NCBI GenBank assembly: GCA_034432155.1
Contig: DAOUCP010000113.1
Span: 1 to 64,000 of the forward strand
Direction of reading: 5' to 3'
DNA: 64,000 nucleotides
From: DAOUCP01 sp034432155
GTDB lineage: Bacteria; Chloroflexota; Anaerolineae; Epilineales; Epilineaceae
In this document: piece by piece, positions 33,835-42,638 of the stretch
Position numbering within the stretch: the stretch's first letter is position 1
Layout of the letters: each line of letters begins with the position of its first letter
Program-made: the position numbers and the translations under genes
The notes under the pieces: generated by a model
What the model saw: only the letters and a program-made list of their open reading frames with translations
What the model was told of the DNA's origin: nothing
Databases searched by the model: none

Positions 33835-35109
33835 TCAGTCCGACCATTCCAGTTCGACCTTCCCGATGTGCACCGTGTCTCCCTCGCGCACGCCGGCTGC
33901 GCGCAGGGCATCGGCCACGCCCATGGCCTCGATGACCCGCCCAAAGCGTGCGATGGCCGGCTCGCTCGACCAGTCGGTCATCGCTGCCGCTCGTTCGATG
34001 CGCGGGCCGCTCACTCGGTATCCGCCCTCCGGCAGCCGCTCCACCCGAAAGGCATTCTCGTCCATCGCCACCGGTCGCAGGACTGGCAGGCTCGCCGGCG
34101 CACGCACCTCGGCGTCAGCGGTCGCCAGCAACGCCGCCACCCGCTCCAGCAGACGCTCGAGGTTCTCCCCCTTCGCTGCACTGATCGCCAGACAATCGGC
34201 CTGGCCGTCCGCTCGCAGCCGAGCCTCGACTGCCGGCCAGCGTTCGCGCACCCCCGGTAGGTCGATCTTGTTGAAGGCCATCACCTGGGGGCGGCGCACG
34301 AGATCGGCATCGTAAGCCGCCAGCTCGGCCTGGACGGCCCTGTAGTCGCCCACCGGATCGTCCCGGGAGCCATCCAGGAGGTGCACCAGCACCCGGGTGC
34401 GCTCAATGTGCCGCAGGAAGCGATCCCCCAGACCGGCCCCCTGGCTGGCGCCGACGATCAGCCCCGGCACGTCCGCGAACACCAGGCGCTCGGTTCCCAC
34501 CTCCACCACGCCCAGCGTCGGTGCCAGGGTGGTGAATGGGTAGTCGGCGATCTTCGGGTGGGCGGCACTGATGCGCGCCAGCAGCGTGCTCTTGCCGGCA
34601 TTGGGCATGCCGATGATCCCCACGTCCGCCAGCACCTTCAGTTCTAGGCGTAGCCGGCGCTCCTGCCCGGGCTCGCCTTTCTCGGCGAAGCGCGGCGCCT
34701 GCTGCGTCGGGCTCTTGAAGGCCGAATTACCTCGCCCGCCACGGCCGCCGCGCGCCACAACCACCTTCTCGCCGGGACGGACAAGGTCGGCCAGGAGCTC
34801 GCCGCTCTCGGCATCGGTCACTACGGTGCCCACCGGCACGCGGACCACGACATCGCCGCCACGGCGGCCATGCTTCTCCCCACCGCCGCCGTGGCCGCCG
34901 CGGCCAGCGCGGAAATGCCGCGCCAGCAGAAGCGGATACAGGGTATTGGTGCCCAGATCGGCTTCCAGCACCACGTCGCCGCCGGCACCACCGTGGCCAC
35001 CACTGGGGCCACCACGCGGCACGAACTTCTCGCGGCGGAAGGCAACGGCGCCGTTGCCGCCGTCGCCGCCGCGCACCACAATCTCGGCTTCGTCCAGAAA
35101 CGCAGACAT
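33835..35109 (-). CDS. obg: Obg family GTPase
   Basis: A protein of 424 residues, full length. Gly-rich Obg fold at 1-158 (FLDEAEIVVRGGDGGNGAV, then GGRGGRGNSAFKSP). G domain: G1 GMPNAGKST (about 166-174), G3 DVPGLI, G4 FNKID and G5 SAAKG. C-terminal OCT domain (about 340-424). It acts in ribosome assembly and stress control. ATG 35109 is right for the family, although the frame is open upstream through the preceding gene. It lies 16 bases after the translin-family gene. Confidence 0.95.
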   Translation of the reverse strand: MSAFLDEAEIVVRGGDGGNGAVAFRREKFVPRGGPSGGHGGAGGDVVLEADLGTNTLYPLLLARHFRAGRGGHGGGGEKHGRRGGDVVVRVPVGTVVTDAESGELLADLVRPGEKVVVARGGRGGRGNSAFKSPTQQAPRFAEKGEPGQERRLRLELKVLADVGIIGMPNAGKSTLLARISAAHPKIADYPFTTLAPTLGVVEVGTERLVFADVPGLIVGASQGAGLGDRFLRHIERTRVLVHLLDGSRDDPVGDYRAVQAELAAYDADLVRRPQVMAFNKIDLPGVRERWPAVEARLRADGQADCLAISAAKGENLERLLERVAALLATADAEVRAPASLPVLRPVAMDENAFRVERLPEGGYRVSGPRIERAAAMTDWSSEPAIARFGRVIEAMGVADALRAAGVREGDTVHIGKVELEWSD

Positions 35110-35125
35110 GGCGAGCCGCCGCAGC

Positions 35126-35851
35126 TCAGGCCGGCACGCCGCTGTCGTCCGACAACTTGCCTGCCGCCAGCCGTGCCTCGAAACGGTCGACGGCGCGCCG
35201 CAACTCCTCCTGCCGGACGGCCATGGTGAGGTCGCCCCGCGTTCGCTCGACCACGCCGCGCACCATGTCGTTGGTGCGGCGGATGTCACCGGTGATGGCG
35301 CTCGGGAAGTCCACCGTGCTTAGGAACGCATAGATCTCATCCATCCGCGCCAAGAGGGCCTCCGCACCCGAGACCTCGCCCCGTCGGAGGCCGTCCAAGA
35401 CCGCACGACGCAACTCGGCTGCTGCTTCCCCAAGGCCGTTCAGCCAGGCCGCATCCGCCACACCCAGATCGTCAGGCGCCGGCAGTGGCTCGGAACGCAA
35501 GAGGGCCCAGGTGAGACGAGCCTCGGCGTACTCCTTCTGGGCGTCGATGAGGTAGCCGGCAGCGGCCAGGTCGGCGTGATCCCCCGCCGCCTGGTGCATG
35601 TCGGCCAGGAGCGCCTCGCCCTCCGCCAAGAGCGCCGATGCCGCACTCCACTCGCCGCGATGGATGGCCCGAATGGAACGCGCGGCGCACTGCACCAGCC
35701 GCCGACTGGTCTGCAGCACCAGCTCCCGTTGGGCGTGCTTGGCCTCCAGGCGCCGCAACACGGCCTCGGCGATCTGGTCAAGGTCGCTCGCTCCCGCCCC
35801 AGGCTCGGCGATCTGGTCGAGGTCGCTCCCTGCCACCCCGGGCTCGCTCAT
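35126..35851 (-). CDS. Translin-superfamily protein
   Basis: A protein of 241 residues, all-helical, with the translin signature: YLIDAQKEYAEARLTWALL (about 99-117), GLGEAAAELRRAVLDGLRRG, a MDEIYAFLSTVDFPSAITGD region, and MVRGVVERTRGDLTMAVRQ at the end. Translins bind and cleave RNA or ssDNA in eukaryotes and archaea; the bacterial role is unknown. Residues 9-30 contain a near-duplicate (SDLDQIAEPG, SDLDQIAEAV) encoded by a 39-bp DNA repeat that reaches the start codon. Gene order translin-obg-nadD is closely spaced. Confidence 0.75.
   Translation of the reverse strand: MSEPGVAGSDLDQIAEPGAGASDLDQIAEAVLRRLEAKHAQRELVLQTSRRLVQCAARSIRAIHRGEWSAASALLAEGEALLADMHQAAGDHADLAAAGYLIDAQKEYAEARLTWALLRSEPLPAPDDLGVADAAWLNGLGEAAAELRRAVLDGLRRGEVSGAEALLARMDEIYAFLSTVDFPSAITGDIRRTNDMVRGVVERTRGDLTMAVRQEELRRAVDRFEARLAAGKLSDDSGVPA
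35765..35850. repeat. 39-bp repeat over a gene 5' end, about 2.2 copies
   Basis: CTCGGCGATCTGGTC-AGGTCGCTC recurs at 35765 and 35804, and a third partial unit at 35843 contains the start-codon region of the translin-family gene. It is in frame (13 codons), so each unit lengthens the N-terminus without disrupting it. Confidence 0.8.
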
Positions 35852-35877
35852 CCGGCCGTCCGGCTACCCTCGCACCG

Positions 35878-37938
35878 TCATGGACAGGGGATGAAGCGGG
35901 CGATGCGCCGGTACAAGTCCAGCAAGTCCTCGGCGCCAGGCGCCGGGAAGTAGTATTCCGGCAGGCTGGCCAGGCGCTTCAACAGCTCCTCGTCGACGTC
36001 GTCACCCAAGCCAATCGTCACCACGTTGATACCGGAGGCCCGAATCCGGTCACCGACGGCCACGACATGATCGTTGCCCGGTGGTCCGACTTGTCGACCG
36101 TCCGTCACCAGCACGATGGACCGGTTGTTCTCCGTCCGATGCCGCGGGCCCACCAGCTCCGCCTCGGCCGCCTCCAAGCCCAGGTCGATGCGCGTGCCGG
36201 TCTTCTGGGTCTCGGGCAGCCGCCGCAACGCCGTCCGCACTGCATCCTTGTCCGCCGTCAGGTGGGCCGCCGTCGTCGCCGTGCTGTTGAAACCGATCAC
36301 CGCGACCTGGTCGTCTGCTTTCAGCAGATCGACGAGGGCGATGCTGGCCTCGATCGCCGCTTGCAGTTTGGCGAGTCGGCCACCCGGCGTCGGGTCGTTC
36401 ATGCTGGTCGACGTGTCCACCAGGAGAGCCACGTCCACCGTCTGAACCTCCGGTACGCACTTGGTGGGTGCCGGCGTCGGCGTCAGCGTGGGCGTGACCG
36501 GCGGCCAGAGACGCAGCAGGTACGGCAGGTAGCGATCGATCGGTCGCGGAGTGGCGGTCCAGGTTGGCGTCGGCGAGGGGGTTTCGGTGGGCGTGCTGGT
36601 GGGTGTGGCCGTGGCCGTTGGCGTGTGGGCAATGACCTCCACCCAGACTGGCGGGAAGAGGCCCCGGCCTACCAGCCCCTTCGAGTCGCTCCACAGCGCT
36701 TCCGCTTGCTTGCTGATGAGCTGCCGTCCCACTGCCAGTGGCTGAACCGCGAAGGTGAGCGTCGCCGGCACGTACGGCTCCGGCAACTGCCACTCCAGCA
36801 CTTGCCCGCTGATGGTCACCGTGGGCGGGTTCACCGAGCCACCGATGAGACTCATGGTGTCCGTCAATTCGTCGCGAACGGTAAGGCCAGCGAAGAACAC
36901 CGAGCTGGCCCGCGACAAGCGGTTCACATAGGCCTGCTGAATGGGCGTCATGGCATGCCGCTCGCTGACATAGGCTGCATCGGTCGCCAGCTGGTGCAAC
37001 CTTGGTCGGTCGAAGTTGCGCACCCCGAAGCCCACCGCCAGCACGTGCACGCCCGGCTCGATGCGGAACCGCATGTCGGCATCGCAGAACTGGAAGTCCG
37101 ACAGGATCATGAGGGCCTTGACCCGCTCGGTGTCGGGACGGCTGCCCGTGCCCGACAACACCCGCAGCGCCTCGCGCAGACCGTTGTTGATGCGCGTGAT
37201 GTCCCCGCCGCGGGCCCTGGTCACGCCATTCAGAACGCGACTGGGCTCATTGGTGAGCGCTACCGTGTTGACCGGCCGCTGGTCAAACGCCACCACCCCG
37301 ATGCGCAGCCGGTCGCTCTTCATGTCGCGCTCGATCTCCGGCAAGCCTAGGAAGTCGCTCACCCAACGTTCCACCTCCCGAATCTGGTCCTCGGTGCCCG
37401 ATGGCTCCAGCTCCTCAATGCTGCGGGTGGGGATCGGCGCCGGTGTCGGCGTCCACCAATACCAGCGACGCGTTGGAGTTGGGGTGGCCCGCTCGGGATG
37501 GCAGAACGGCGGCTCGCCGCCCAGCCTGGGATCTTCGGTCGGCTGCGGCCCGGGGCCAGGTTCGCGGGTGGGCGTGCCAGGCGTCTCAGGCGGGCCGGGC
37601 CGCGTAGGCGTGGCTATCCCCGGGCCGAGGCCGCCCTTCGACATGGAGTTCGAGACATCGACCAGCAGCACCAGATCAATCGGCATGCCGCTGGCAGGAC
37701 AATCGCCGGTGATCACCAATGTGACATCCACGTCCTTGCCCAGTTCTACTACCTCAGGGACGGCCCACTTCTGAAGGCCGGCGAGGCACTGGCTGGGGGC
37801 AGCGGAGGTGGCCGTGGGCGCAAGAGCAGGCGCACCGGCCAGGCGCGGCGATTCGGCGGCGGCCATGGCCAGCATGGCGGTCAGAAAGGCGAGAACGGGA
37901 AGGAGAGCAGTCCACAAACGAACGACGCGGCGCATCAT
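35878..37938 (-). CDS. Membrane-anchored/secreted protein with two VWA domains (paralogue)
   Basis: A protein of 686 residues; GGGAG precedes the ATG pair at 37938. Architecture is the same as the 30282-32333 protein: N-terminal signal/anchor, VWA domain 1 with MIDAS DVSNS followed by a roughly 90-residue Pro-rich insert, beta-sandwich, PTPT linker, RYLPYLLRLW, then VWA domain 2 (LVDTSTSMND ... GTRIDLGL ... LVTDGRQVG) and a C-terminal FIPCP. A TATAAT lies about 95 bases upstream. It is the first gene of the block that continues with translin, obg, nadD-rdgB and the second VWA gene. Confidence 0.88.
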   Translation of the reverse strand: MMRRVVRLWTALLPVLAFLTAMLAMAAAESPRLAGAPALAPTATSAAPSQCLAGLQKWAVPEVVELGKDVDVTLVITGDCPASGMPIDLVLLVDVSNSMSKGGLGPGIATPTRPGPPETPGTPTREPGPGPQPTEDPRLGGEPPFCHPERATPTPTRRWYWWTPTPAPIPTRSIEELEPSGTEDQIREVERWVSDFLGLPEIERDMKSDRLRIGVVAFDQRPVNTVALTNEPSRVLNGVTRARGGDITRINNGLREALRVLSGTGSRPDTERVKALMILSDFQFCDADMRFRIEPGVHVLAVGFGVRNFDRPRLHQLATDAAYVSERHAMTPIQQAYVNRLSRASSVFFAGLTVRDELTDTMSLIGGSVNPPTVTISGQVLEWQLPEPYVPATLTFAVQPLAVGRQLISKQAEALWSDSKGLVGRGLFPPVWVEVIAHTPTATATPTSTPTETPSPTPTWTATPRPIDRYLPYLLRLWPPVTPTLTPTPAPTKCVPEVQTVDVALLVDTSTSMNDPTPGGRLAKLQAAIEASIALVDLLKADDQVAVIGFNSTATTAAHLTADKDAVRTALRRLPETQKTGTRIDLGLEAAEAELVGPRHRTENNRSIVLVTDGRQVGPPGNDHVVAVGDRIRASGINVVTIGLGDDVDEELLKRLASLPEYYFPAPGAEDLLDLYRRIARFIPCP

Positions 37939-38033
37939 GTCACGCTCCCTTTCGCGGCGCTGTCGCCCGATAATGCCGCGCGGCGCCGGGCGTACAGCGC
38001 CCGCCTACCCGGACCTACTTCGGACTGATTATC

Positions 38034-38039
38034 ATTATA
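38034..38039 (-). promoter_or_regulatory. -10 element TATAAT for the VWA/translin/obg operon
   Basis: On the minus strand, in an AT-rich pocket of a GC-rich spacer between the divergent VWA and OsmC genes, TATAAT occurs about 95 bases before the VWA start. The -35 position (TTCCCC) is poor. Confidence 0.45.
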
Positions 38040-38084
38040 CCACCCGCCCCAAGGCCGGGGAAGGCGCAGCCAAGGAGAATCGCG

Positions 38085-38513
38085 GTGGAGCCAACTGTCG
38101 TGTCGCGCGTCGCTGTGCGCTGGATCGCCGATCGTTTGATGATCGGCGCCGACTCCGGTGGACGAACGGTGGCCCTCGCCACCTGGCGTGACAAGGAACC
38201 AGCATGGCAGGGCATCAAGCCGTCCGATCTGCTGCTCATCGCTGCCGCGGCTTGTCCGATGGTCGACGTCGTGGAGATCCTGCGCAAAGGCCGCCATCCG
38301 CTGGTTAGTCTGGAGACGGAGTGCACCGGCCAGCAGCTAGCCGATCCGCCATACACCTTCACCGCCATTCACATCCACTTTCGCGTTGGGGGCGCCATTC
38401 CGGCGACTGCCGTCGAGCGGGCCCTGGAGCTGTCCATGGACAAGTACTGCTCGGTGGTGAACACCCTGCGCCCGGGAGTCGCCGTCAGCTACGATTACGA
38501 GCTGGAGCCGTAG
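38085..38513 (+). CDS. OsmC family protein
   Basis: A protein of 142 residues. It starts at GTG 38085 with AAGGAG 8 bases upstream. The OsmC fold is visible: GIKPSDLLLIAAAACPMVDVVEIL (split motif with the redox Cys in AAAACPMVD, about 57-65), LVSLETECTGQQ, and the C-terminal ELSMDKYCSVVNTL with the second conserved Cys (about 125). Classical OsmC/Ohr enzymes use two such cysteines to reduce organic hydroperoxides. Promoters for it and the divergent VWA operon share the 146-base spacer. Confidence 0.9.
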   Translation: MEPTVVSRVAVRWIADRLMIGADSGGRTVALATWRDKEPAWQGIKPSDLLLIAAAACPMVDVVEILRKGRHPLVSLETECTGQQLADPPYTFTAIHIHFRVGGAIPATAVERALELSMDKYCSVVNTLRPGVAVSYDYELEP

Positions 38514-38519
38514 CCAGGC

Positions 38520-38755
38520 CTGACGGACGCTTGCCAGCGCCCGGGGTCAGCGGTAGTGGCGATGCCGAGCAGGCATTTGCCGGCACGGCAGGCCAGCGGC
38601 GGTAACCATGCCGACCAGACGCGTGCCAGTGCGGCAGGCCAGCGGCGGTAACCATGCCGACCAGACGCCTGCGGGCAGGTCAGCCGCGGTAGCCACGCCC
38701 ACCAGACGCATGCCACTGCGGCGGGCGAGCGGCGATAACCCCGCCCACCGGTGGC
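38520..38755. repeat. 46-bp tandem repeat, 5 copies
   Basis: AGCGGCGGTAACCATGCCGACCAGACG-type units start at 38549, 38595, 38641, 38682 and 38728; spacing is 46, 46, 41 and 46 bases. It begins right after the OsmC stop and fills the 338-base spacer before etfB. The second and third units are nearly identical. Confidence 0.88.
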
Positions 38756-38851
38756 CCCGGTTTGACGGCGCACCCCGGCAACGGTATGTTCAGCCGCCGG
38801 TCGCGACCGAGGGTCCGATACTGGCCAAGGCGCTCCCTTCGAGGTTGTCCG

Positions 38852-39742
38852 ATGCCCTATGACATGATTGTGCTTGCCAAGCAGGTTCCCGACACGGCTC
38901 GGGTCACAGCCAATGCCATGAAGGCCGACGGCACGCTGAATCGGGCGGCCTTGCCGGCCATCTTCAACCCGGATGACCTCGCGGCACTGGAGCTAGCGCT
39001 GCGCGTGCGGGATGAGCACGGGGGCCGGGTGACAGTTCTAACGATGGGGCCGCCTCAGGCTGCCGAAGTGCTGCGGGAAGCGCTCTATCGGGGCGCCGAC
39101 GGCGGCGTGCTGCTCACCGATCGGAAGGCGGCCGGCTCGGACACCCTCGCCACGTCCTATCTTCTGGCCTGCGCCGTACGCAAGCTCGGCCGCTTTGACC
39201 TGGTGTTCTGCGGGCGTCAGGCGATCGACGGCGACACGGCTCAGGTGGGTCCACAACTGGCCGAGAAGCTGGACCTACCGCAAGTCACTTATGTCGAAGC
39301 CATCGAGAGTTTGCAGCCACAGACGATCTTGGTGCGCCGCGCCCTGCCGCTCGGCATCGAGGTCGTGGAATGCCGCTTGCCGTGTCTCCTCACCGTGGCG
39401 GGAGCTGGCGTACAGGTGAGGCCACCCTCGGCGCGCCGTCTGCTCAGCCACAAGCTTGCGGCGACCCCGCTGGAGTATGAGCCCCTGCGGCGTCAGTGGC
39501 CCGAGTTCCGGTCCGATGCGGAGCTCGACGACTTTCTGGCCCAGCGGGGGCTGCGCATCCCGGTTTGGAGTGCTGCCGACGTCGATGCCGAGGAAAGCCG
39601 CATCGGCCTGGCTGGCTCGCCAACCAAGGTGGCGCGCGTGGACTACGTCGTCCTGCAGGGTCGGGGTTCGACGGAGGTGACTCCCACGCCCGCCGACATC
39701 CAGCGGCTGATCGGCGAGTTGGTGGCCGAGTACATCCTTTAG
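38852..39742 (+). CDS. etfB: Electron transfer flavoprotein beta subunit
   Basis: A protein of 296 residues. ATG 38852 has GAGG at 7 bases. Motifs: MIVLAKQVPDTARVT at the start, FNPDDLAALELALRV, and the signature VFCGRQAIDGDTAQVGPQLAEKL (about 122-144, AMP/FAD binding). It is somewhat longer than the usual 250-260 residues. With EtfA it passes electrons from acyl-CoA dehydrogenases to the quinone pool. It is the first gene of etfB-etfA-acyl-CoA dehydrogenase. Confidence 0.94.
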   Translation: MPYDMIVLAKQVPDTARVTANAMKADGTLNRAALPAIFNPDDLAALELALRVRDEHGGRVTVLTMGPPQAAEVLREALYRGADGGVLLTDRKAAGSDTLATSYLLACAVRKLGRFDLVFCGRQAIDGDTAQVGPQLAEKLDLPQVTYVEAIESLQPQTILVRRALPLGIEVVECRLPCLLTVAGAGVQVRPPSARRLLSHKLAATPLEYEPLRRQWPEFRSDAELDDFLAQRGLRIPVWSAADVDAEESRIGLAGSPTKVARVDYVVLQGRGSTEVTPTPADIQRLIGELVAEYIL

Positions 39743-39768
39743 ACGCGGCGGGCACCATGGGAGAGAGA

Positions 39769-40809
39769 ATGACAGACGGTCGGGACGTATGGGTATTCGT
39801 CGAGCAGGACGGCGGCAAGCCGGCGCCGGTCAGCCTGGAACTGCTCGGCAAGGCGCGCGAGCTCGCGGACCAGCTCGGGAGCCGTGTGACGGCCCTGGTG
39901 TGCGGGGCAGACACCACACCCCTGGCCGAGGCAGCAATCCAGAGCGGCGCCGATCATGTGCTGGCCGCGGAGCATCCCGAGCTCGCCGTCTACCGGACTC
40001 TGCCTTACGCCCGCATCGCCATCGAGCTGGTGCGCTCGCGTCGGCCGTACATCCTGCTGTTCGGTGCCACGCCTGTCGGTCGCGATCTCGCGCCACGGGT
40101 CGCCAGCGCCTGCCGGGCCGGCCTGACCGCGGACTGCACGGGCCTGCGGATTTCGGATCTCGAGACTCGCGACCGGGTCTATCGAGATCTGCTCTTTCAG
40201 ATTCGACCGGCCTTTGGTGGCAACGTGATTGCCACCATCGTCAACCCCGAGATGCACCCCCAGATGGCCACCGTTCGGGAGGGCGTGATGCCGCTGCCGG
40301 CGCCGGATCCGCTGCGCTCCGGAACGGTGGAGCAGGTCCGGGTGCAGCTCGACGACAGGGACCTGGCCCTGCGCATCGTGCGGCGCGACATCCGGCTACC
40401 GAGCGTCGATCTCAAGCGAGCACACGTCATTGTGGCCGGTGGCGCTGGCGTCGGCGGCGCTGAGGGGTTCGCCCTGCTGCGCGAACTGGCGGACGTCCTG
40501 GGCGGCGAGGTGGGCGCCAGTCGGGCGGCCGTGGACGCGGGCTGGATTTCTGCCGAGCACCAGGTAGGCCAGACCGGCACCACAGTCCGACCGCGGCTGT
40601 ACATCGCCGTTGGCATCTCCGGAGCGGTGCAGCACCTGGCGGGCATGGACGAAGCGAACACCATCGTGGCCATCAACACCGACCCCCATGCTCCGATCTT
40701 CCAGATCGCCCACTTCCGCATCGTGGCCGACTACCGGACGGTGGTGCCGGAAATGATCAAAGCCTACCGCGAACAGGCCGGCCGCGCCGCTGGGAGCCAA
40801 CATGGCTGA
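39769..40809 (+). CDS. etfA: Electron transfer flavoprotein alpha subunit
   Basis: A protein of 346 residues. Two in-frame ATGs exist (39757, 39769); the second is preferred because GGAGAG between them is at ribosome-site distance. The N-terminal domain is Rossmann-like (VWVFVEQDGGK). The C-terminal FAD domain has VIVAGGAGVGGAEGF, GASRAAVDAGW, QVGQTGTTVRPRLYIAVGIS, GAVQHLAGM and IVAINTDPHAPIFQIA, all hallmarks. It overlaps the acyl-CoA dehydrogenase start by 8 bases, so the products are probably made in balance. Confidence 0.95.
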   Translation: MTDGRDVWVFVEQDGGKPAPVSLELLGKARELADQLGSRVTALVCGADTTPLAEAAIQSGADHVLAAEHPELAVYRTLPYARIAIELVRSRRPYILLFGATPVGRDLAPRVASACRAGLTADCTGLRISDLETRDRVYRDLLFQIRPAFGGNVIATIVNPEMHPQMATVREGVMPLPAPDPLRSGTVEQVRVQLDDRDLALRIVRRDIRLPSVDLKRAHVIVAGGAGVGGAEGFALLRELADVLGGEVGASRAAVDAGWISAEHQVGQTGTTVRPRLYIAVGISGAVQHLAGMDEANTIVAINTDPHAPIFQIAHFRIVADYRTVVPEMIKAYREQAGRAAGSQHG

Positions 40810-42526
40810 GAACTTCTACCTGGACAATCCGGACCTGGTTCGCTACCTGGACAAGATCGACCTGTCCGAGGCCGTCGCTGTCCTGGAGGCAGACTATCGC
40901 TACGCCTCGGAGTACCCCGACGCCCCGCGTCACTATGCCGATGCCATCGACAACTACCGCCGGCTGCTGACCCTGCTGGGCGACATCGCTGCCAACTGCA
41001 TCGCCCCTCGGGCGGCCGAGGCTGCCGAAGAGGGTTGCCGCATCGTCGATGGCCGTGTCGTCTACGCGCAGGCCAGCCAGGAAGCCCTGGCCGTCCTGCG
41101 GCAGGCAGAGCTCATGGGCGCCATGCTGCCGCGGGAGGTTGGCGGCCTGAACCTGCCGGAAACGGTCTACGAGATGATGATCGAGGTGGTGTCGCGCGCT
41201 GATGCTGGGTTGATGACGCTCTTCGGGCTGCAAGAGGTCTCGGCGACGATTGCCGAGTACGGGGATCCGGCCACCAAGGATCGCTTGCTGCCTCGCTTCG
41301 CCCGCGGGGAGGCCACCGGCGCAATGGTGCTGACGGAGCCGGATGCCGGTTCCGATCTGGGCGCCGTCCGAACCCGGGCCACTTTCGATGCCAGCAGTGG
41401 CATGTGGCGTCTGCGCGGGGTCAAGCGCTTCATCACCAACGGCGGTGCCGACGTGCTGGTGGTGTTGGCGCGCTCGGAGCCCGACTCCGCGGATGCCCGC
41501 GGCCTGTCCTTGTTCGCTGTCGAGGCCGACGAGTCGGTGCATGTGCGTCGGCTCGAGCACAAGATGGGTCTGACGGCCTCGCCGACGTGCGAGATCGAGT
41601 TCCGAGACACACCCGCCCGGCTGATTGGGCGGCAGCGCTTTGGGCTCATCCGCTACGCCATGAGCATGATGAATGGTGCCCGGCTTGCGGTGTCGGCCCA
41701 GGCCGTCGGCATTGCCGAGGCAGCCTACCGCGAGGCGCTGCACTATGCGGAGAAGCGCGTCCAATTCGGCCGGCCGATCCTGGAACTGCCGGCGGTGTAC
41801 CGGATGCTCCTCACCATGCGGTGTGAAATCGAGGCTATGCGGGCCTTGGCGTACGAAGCCGGCCGGTGGGTCGACCAACACAAGGCCCTCGAGCGTCGGA
41901 AGGAGCGGGGCACCTTGCCCTCGGACGGCCGGGAGCGACTCAAGCAGGCCGAACGCCTGGCGGGTCTGCTAACCCCGATGGCCAAGTATCACGCCACCGA
42001 GATGGGCAACCGCGTCTGCTATCAGGCGGTGCAGGTCCACGGCGGCGCGGGCTACATGCGCGAGTTCGCGGTCCAGCGACTGGCGCGTGAGATGCGGGTG
42101 ACGAGCATTTACGAAGGCACGAGTCAGTTGCAGGTTGTGGCGGCCATCGGCGGCCTGCTGGGCCACGCCTTGGACGATTGGCTCGTCGAGCGGGCGGCCA
42201 TCTCGGTGCCGGAGGCGCTCCGCCACGTTCGCGGCGGGCTCGAAGAGGCCACGGCCTGGCTGCACGAGTCGGCGGATCGGCTTCGCGGCCAAGACCCGCC
42301 GATCATCGATTACTATGCCGCGGACCTGATGGACCTGGCGGTCCATGTGGTGACCGGCTGGCTCATGCTCGAGGATGCCGCCGCGAGTGAGCGCAAGGAA
42401 CAGGTGGCCCAGCTCTACCTGGCCGAAGCGTTGCCCCGGATGCGTGCCTGGCGGGAGCGACTGGCTGCCTTGCAGACTACCCCCGACGAGGTGCGCGCCA
42501 AGGTCCTGCAGGGCGAAGGTAGCTGA
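40802..42526 (+). CDS. Acyl-CoA dehydrogenase, long form
   Basis: A protein of 574 residues, longer than the common about 380 and like the 560-600-residue family. FAD-binding motifs AMVLTEPDAGSD (about 176-187) and FITNGG are clear; the C-terminal helical domain has QVHGGAGYMREFAVQRLARE, and IYEGTSQLQ (about 437-445) holds the probable catalytic Glu. An extra C-terminal helical domain (about 460-574) follows. It catalyses the first step of fatty acid or branched-chain acyl-CoA oxidation, donating electrons to the EtfAB encoded upstream with which it is translationally coupled. Confidence 0.93.
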   Translation: MAENFYLDNPDLVRYLDKIDLSEAVAVLEADYRYASEYPDAPRHYADAIDNYRRLLTLLGDIAANCIAPRAAEAAEEGCRIVDGRVVYAQASQEALAVLRQAELMGAMLPREVGGLNLPETVYEMMIEVVSRADAGLMTLFGLQEVSATIAEYGDPATKDRLLPRFARGEATGAMVLTEPDAGSDLGAVRTRATFDASSGMWRLRGVKRFITNGGADVLVVLARSEPDSADARGLSLFAVEADESVHVRRLEHKMGLTASPTCEIEFRDTPARLIGRQRFGLIRYAMSMMNGARLAVSAQAVGIAEAAYREALHYAEKRVQFGRPILELPAVYRMLLTMRCEIEAMRALAYEAGRWVDQHKALERRKERGTLPSDGRERLKQAERLAGLLTPMAKYHATEMGNRVCYQAVQVHGGAGYMREFAVQRLAREMRVTSIYEGTSQLQVVAAIGGLLGHALDDWLVERAAISVPEALRHVRGGLEEATAWLHESADRLRGQDPPIIDYYAADLMDLAVHVVTGWLMLEDAAASERKEQVAQLYLAEALPRMRAWRERLAALQTTPDEVRAKVLQGEGS

Positions 42527-42638
42527 CGCCTTCGACCGAACTTCACATTCCGCCAGCCACGGCGTACCCTACCGGCCGCCCGACCCATCACGCTCCGGGC
42601 ACCGTGTTCGGAGCTCGCTCGCGGGCTGGGAGAATGAC

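Noticed and set aside
32559..33935. Long plus-strand open frame opposite nadD-rdgB and the end of obg
   Set aside because: Antisense to strongly motif-bearing genes, no ribosome site, composition typical of reverse-strand frames in high-GC DNA.
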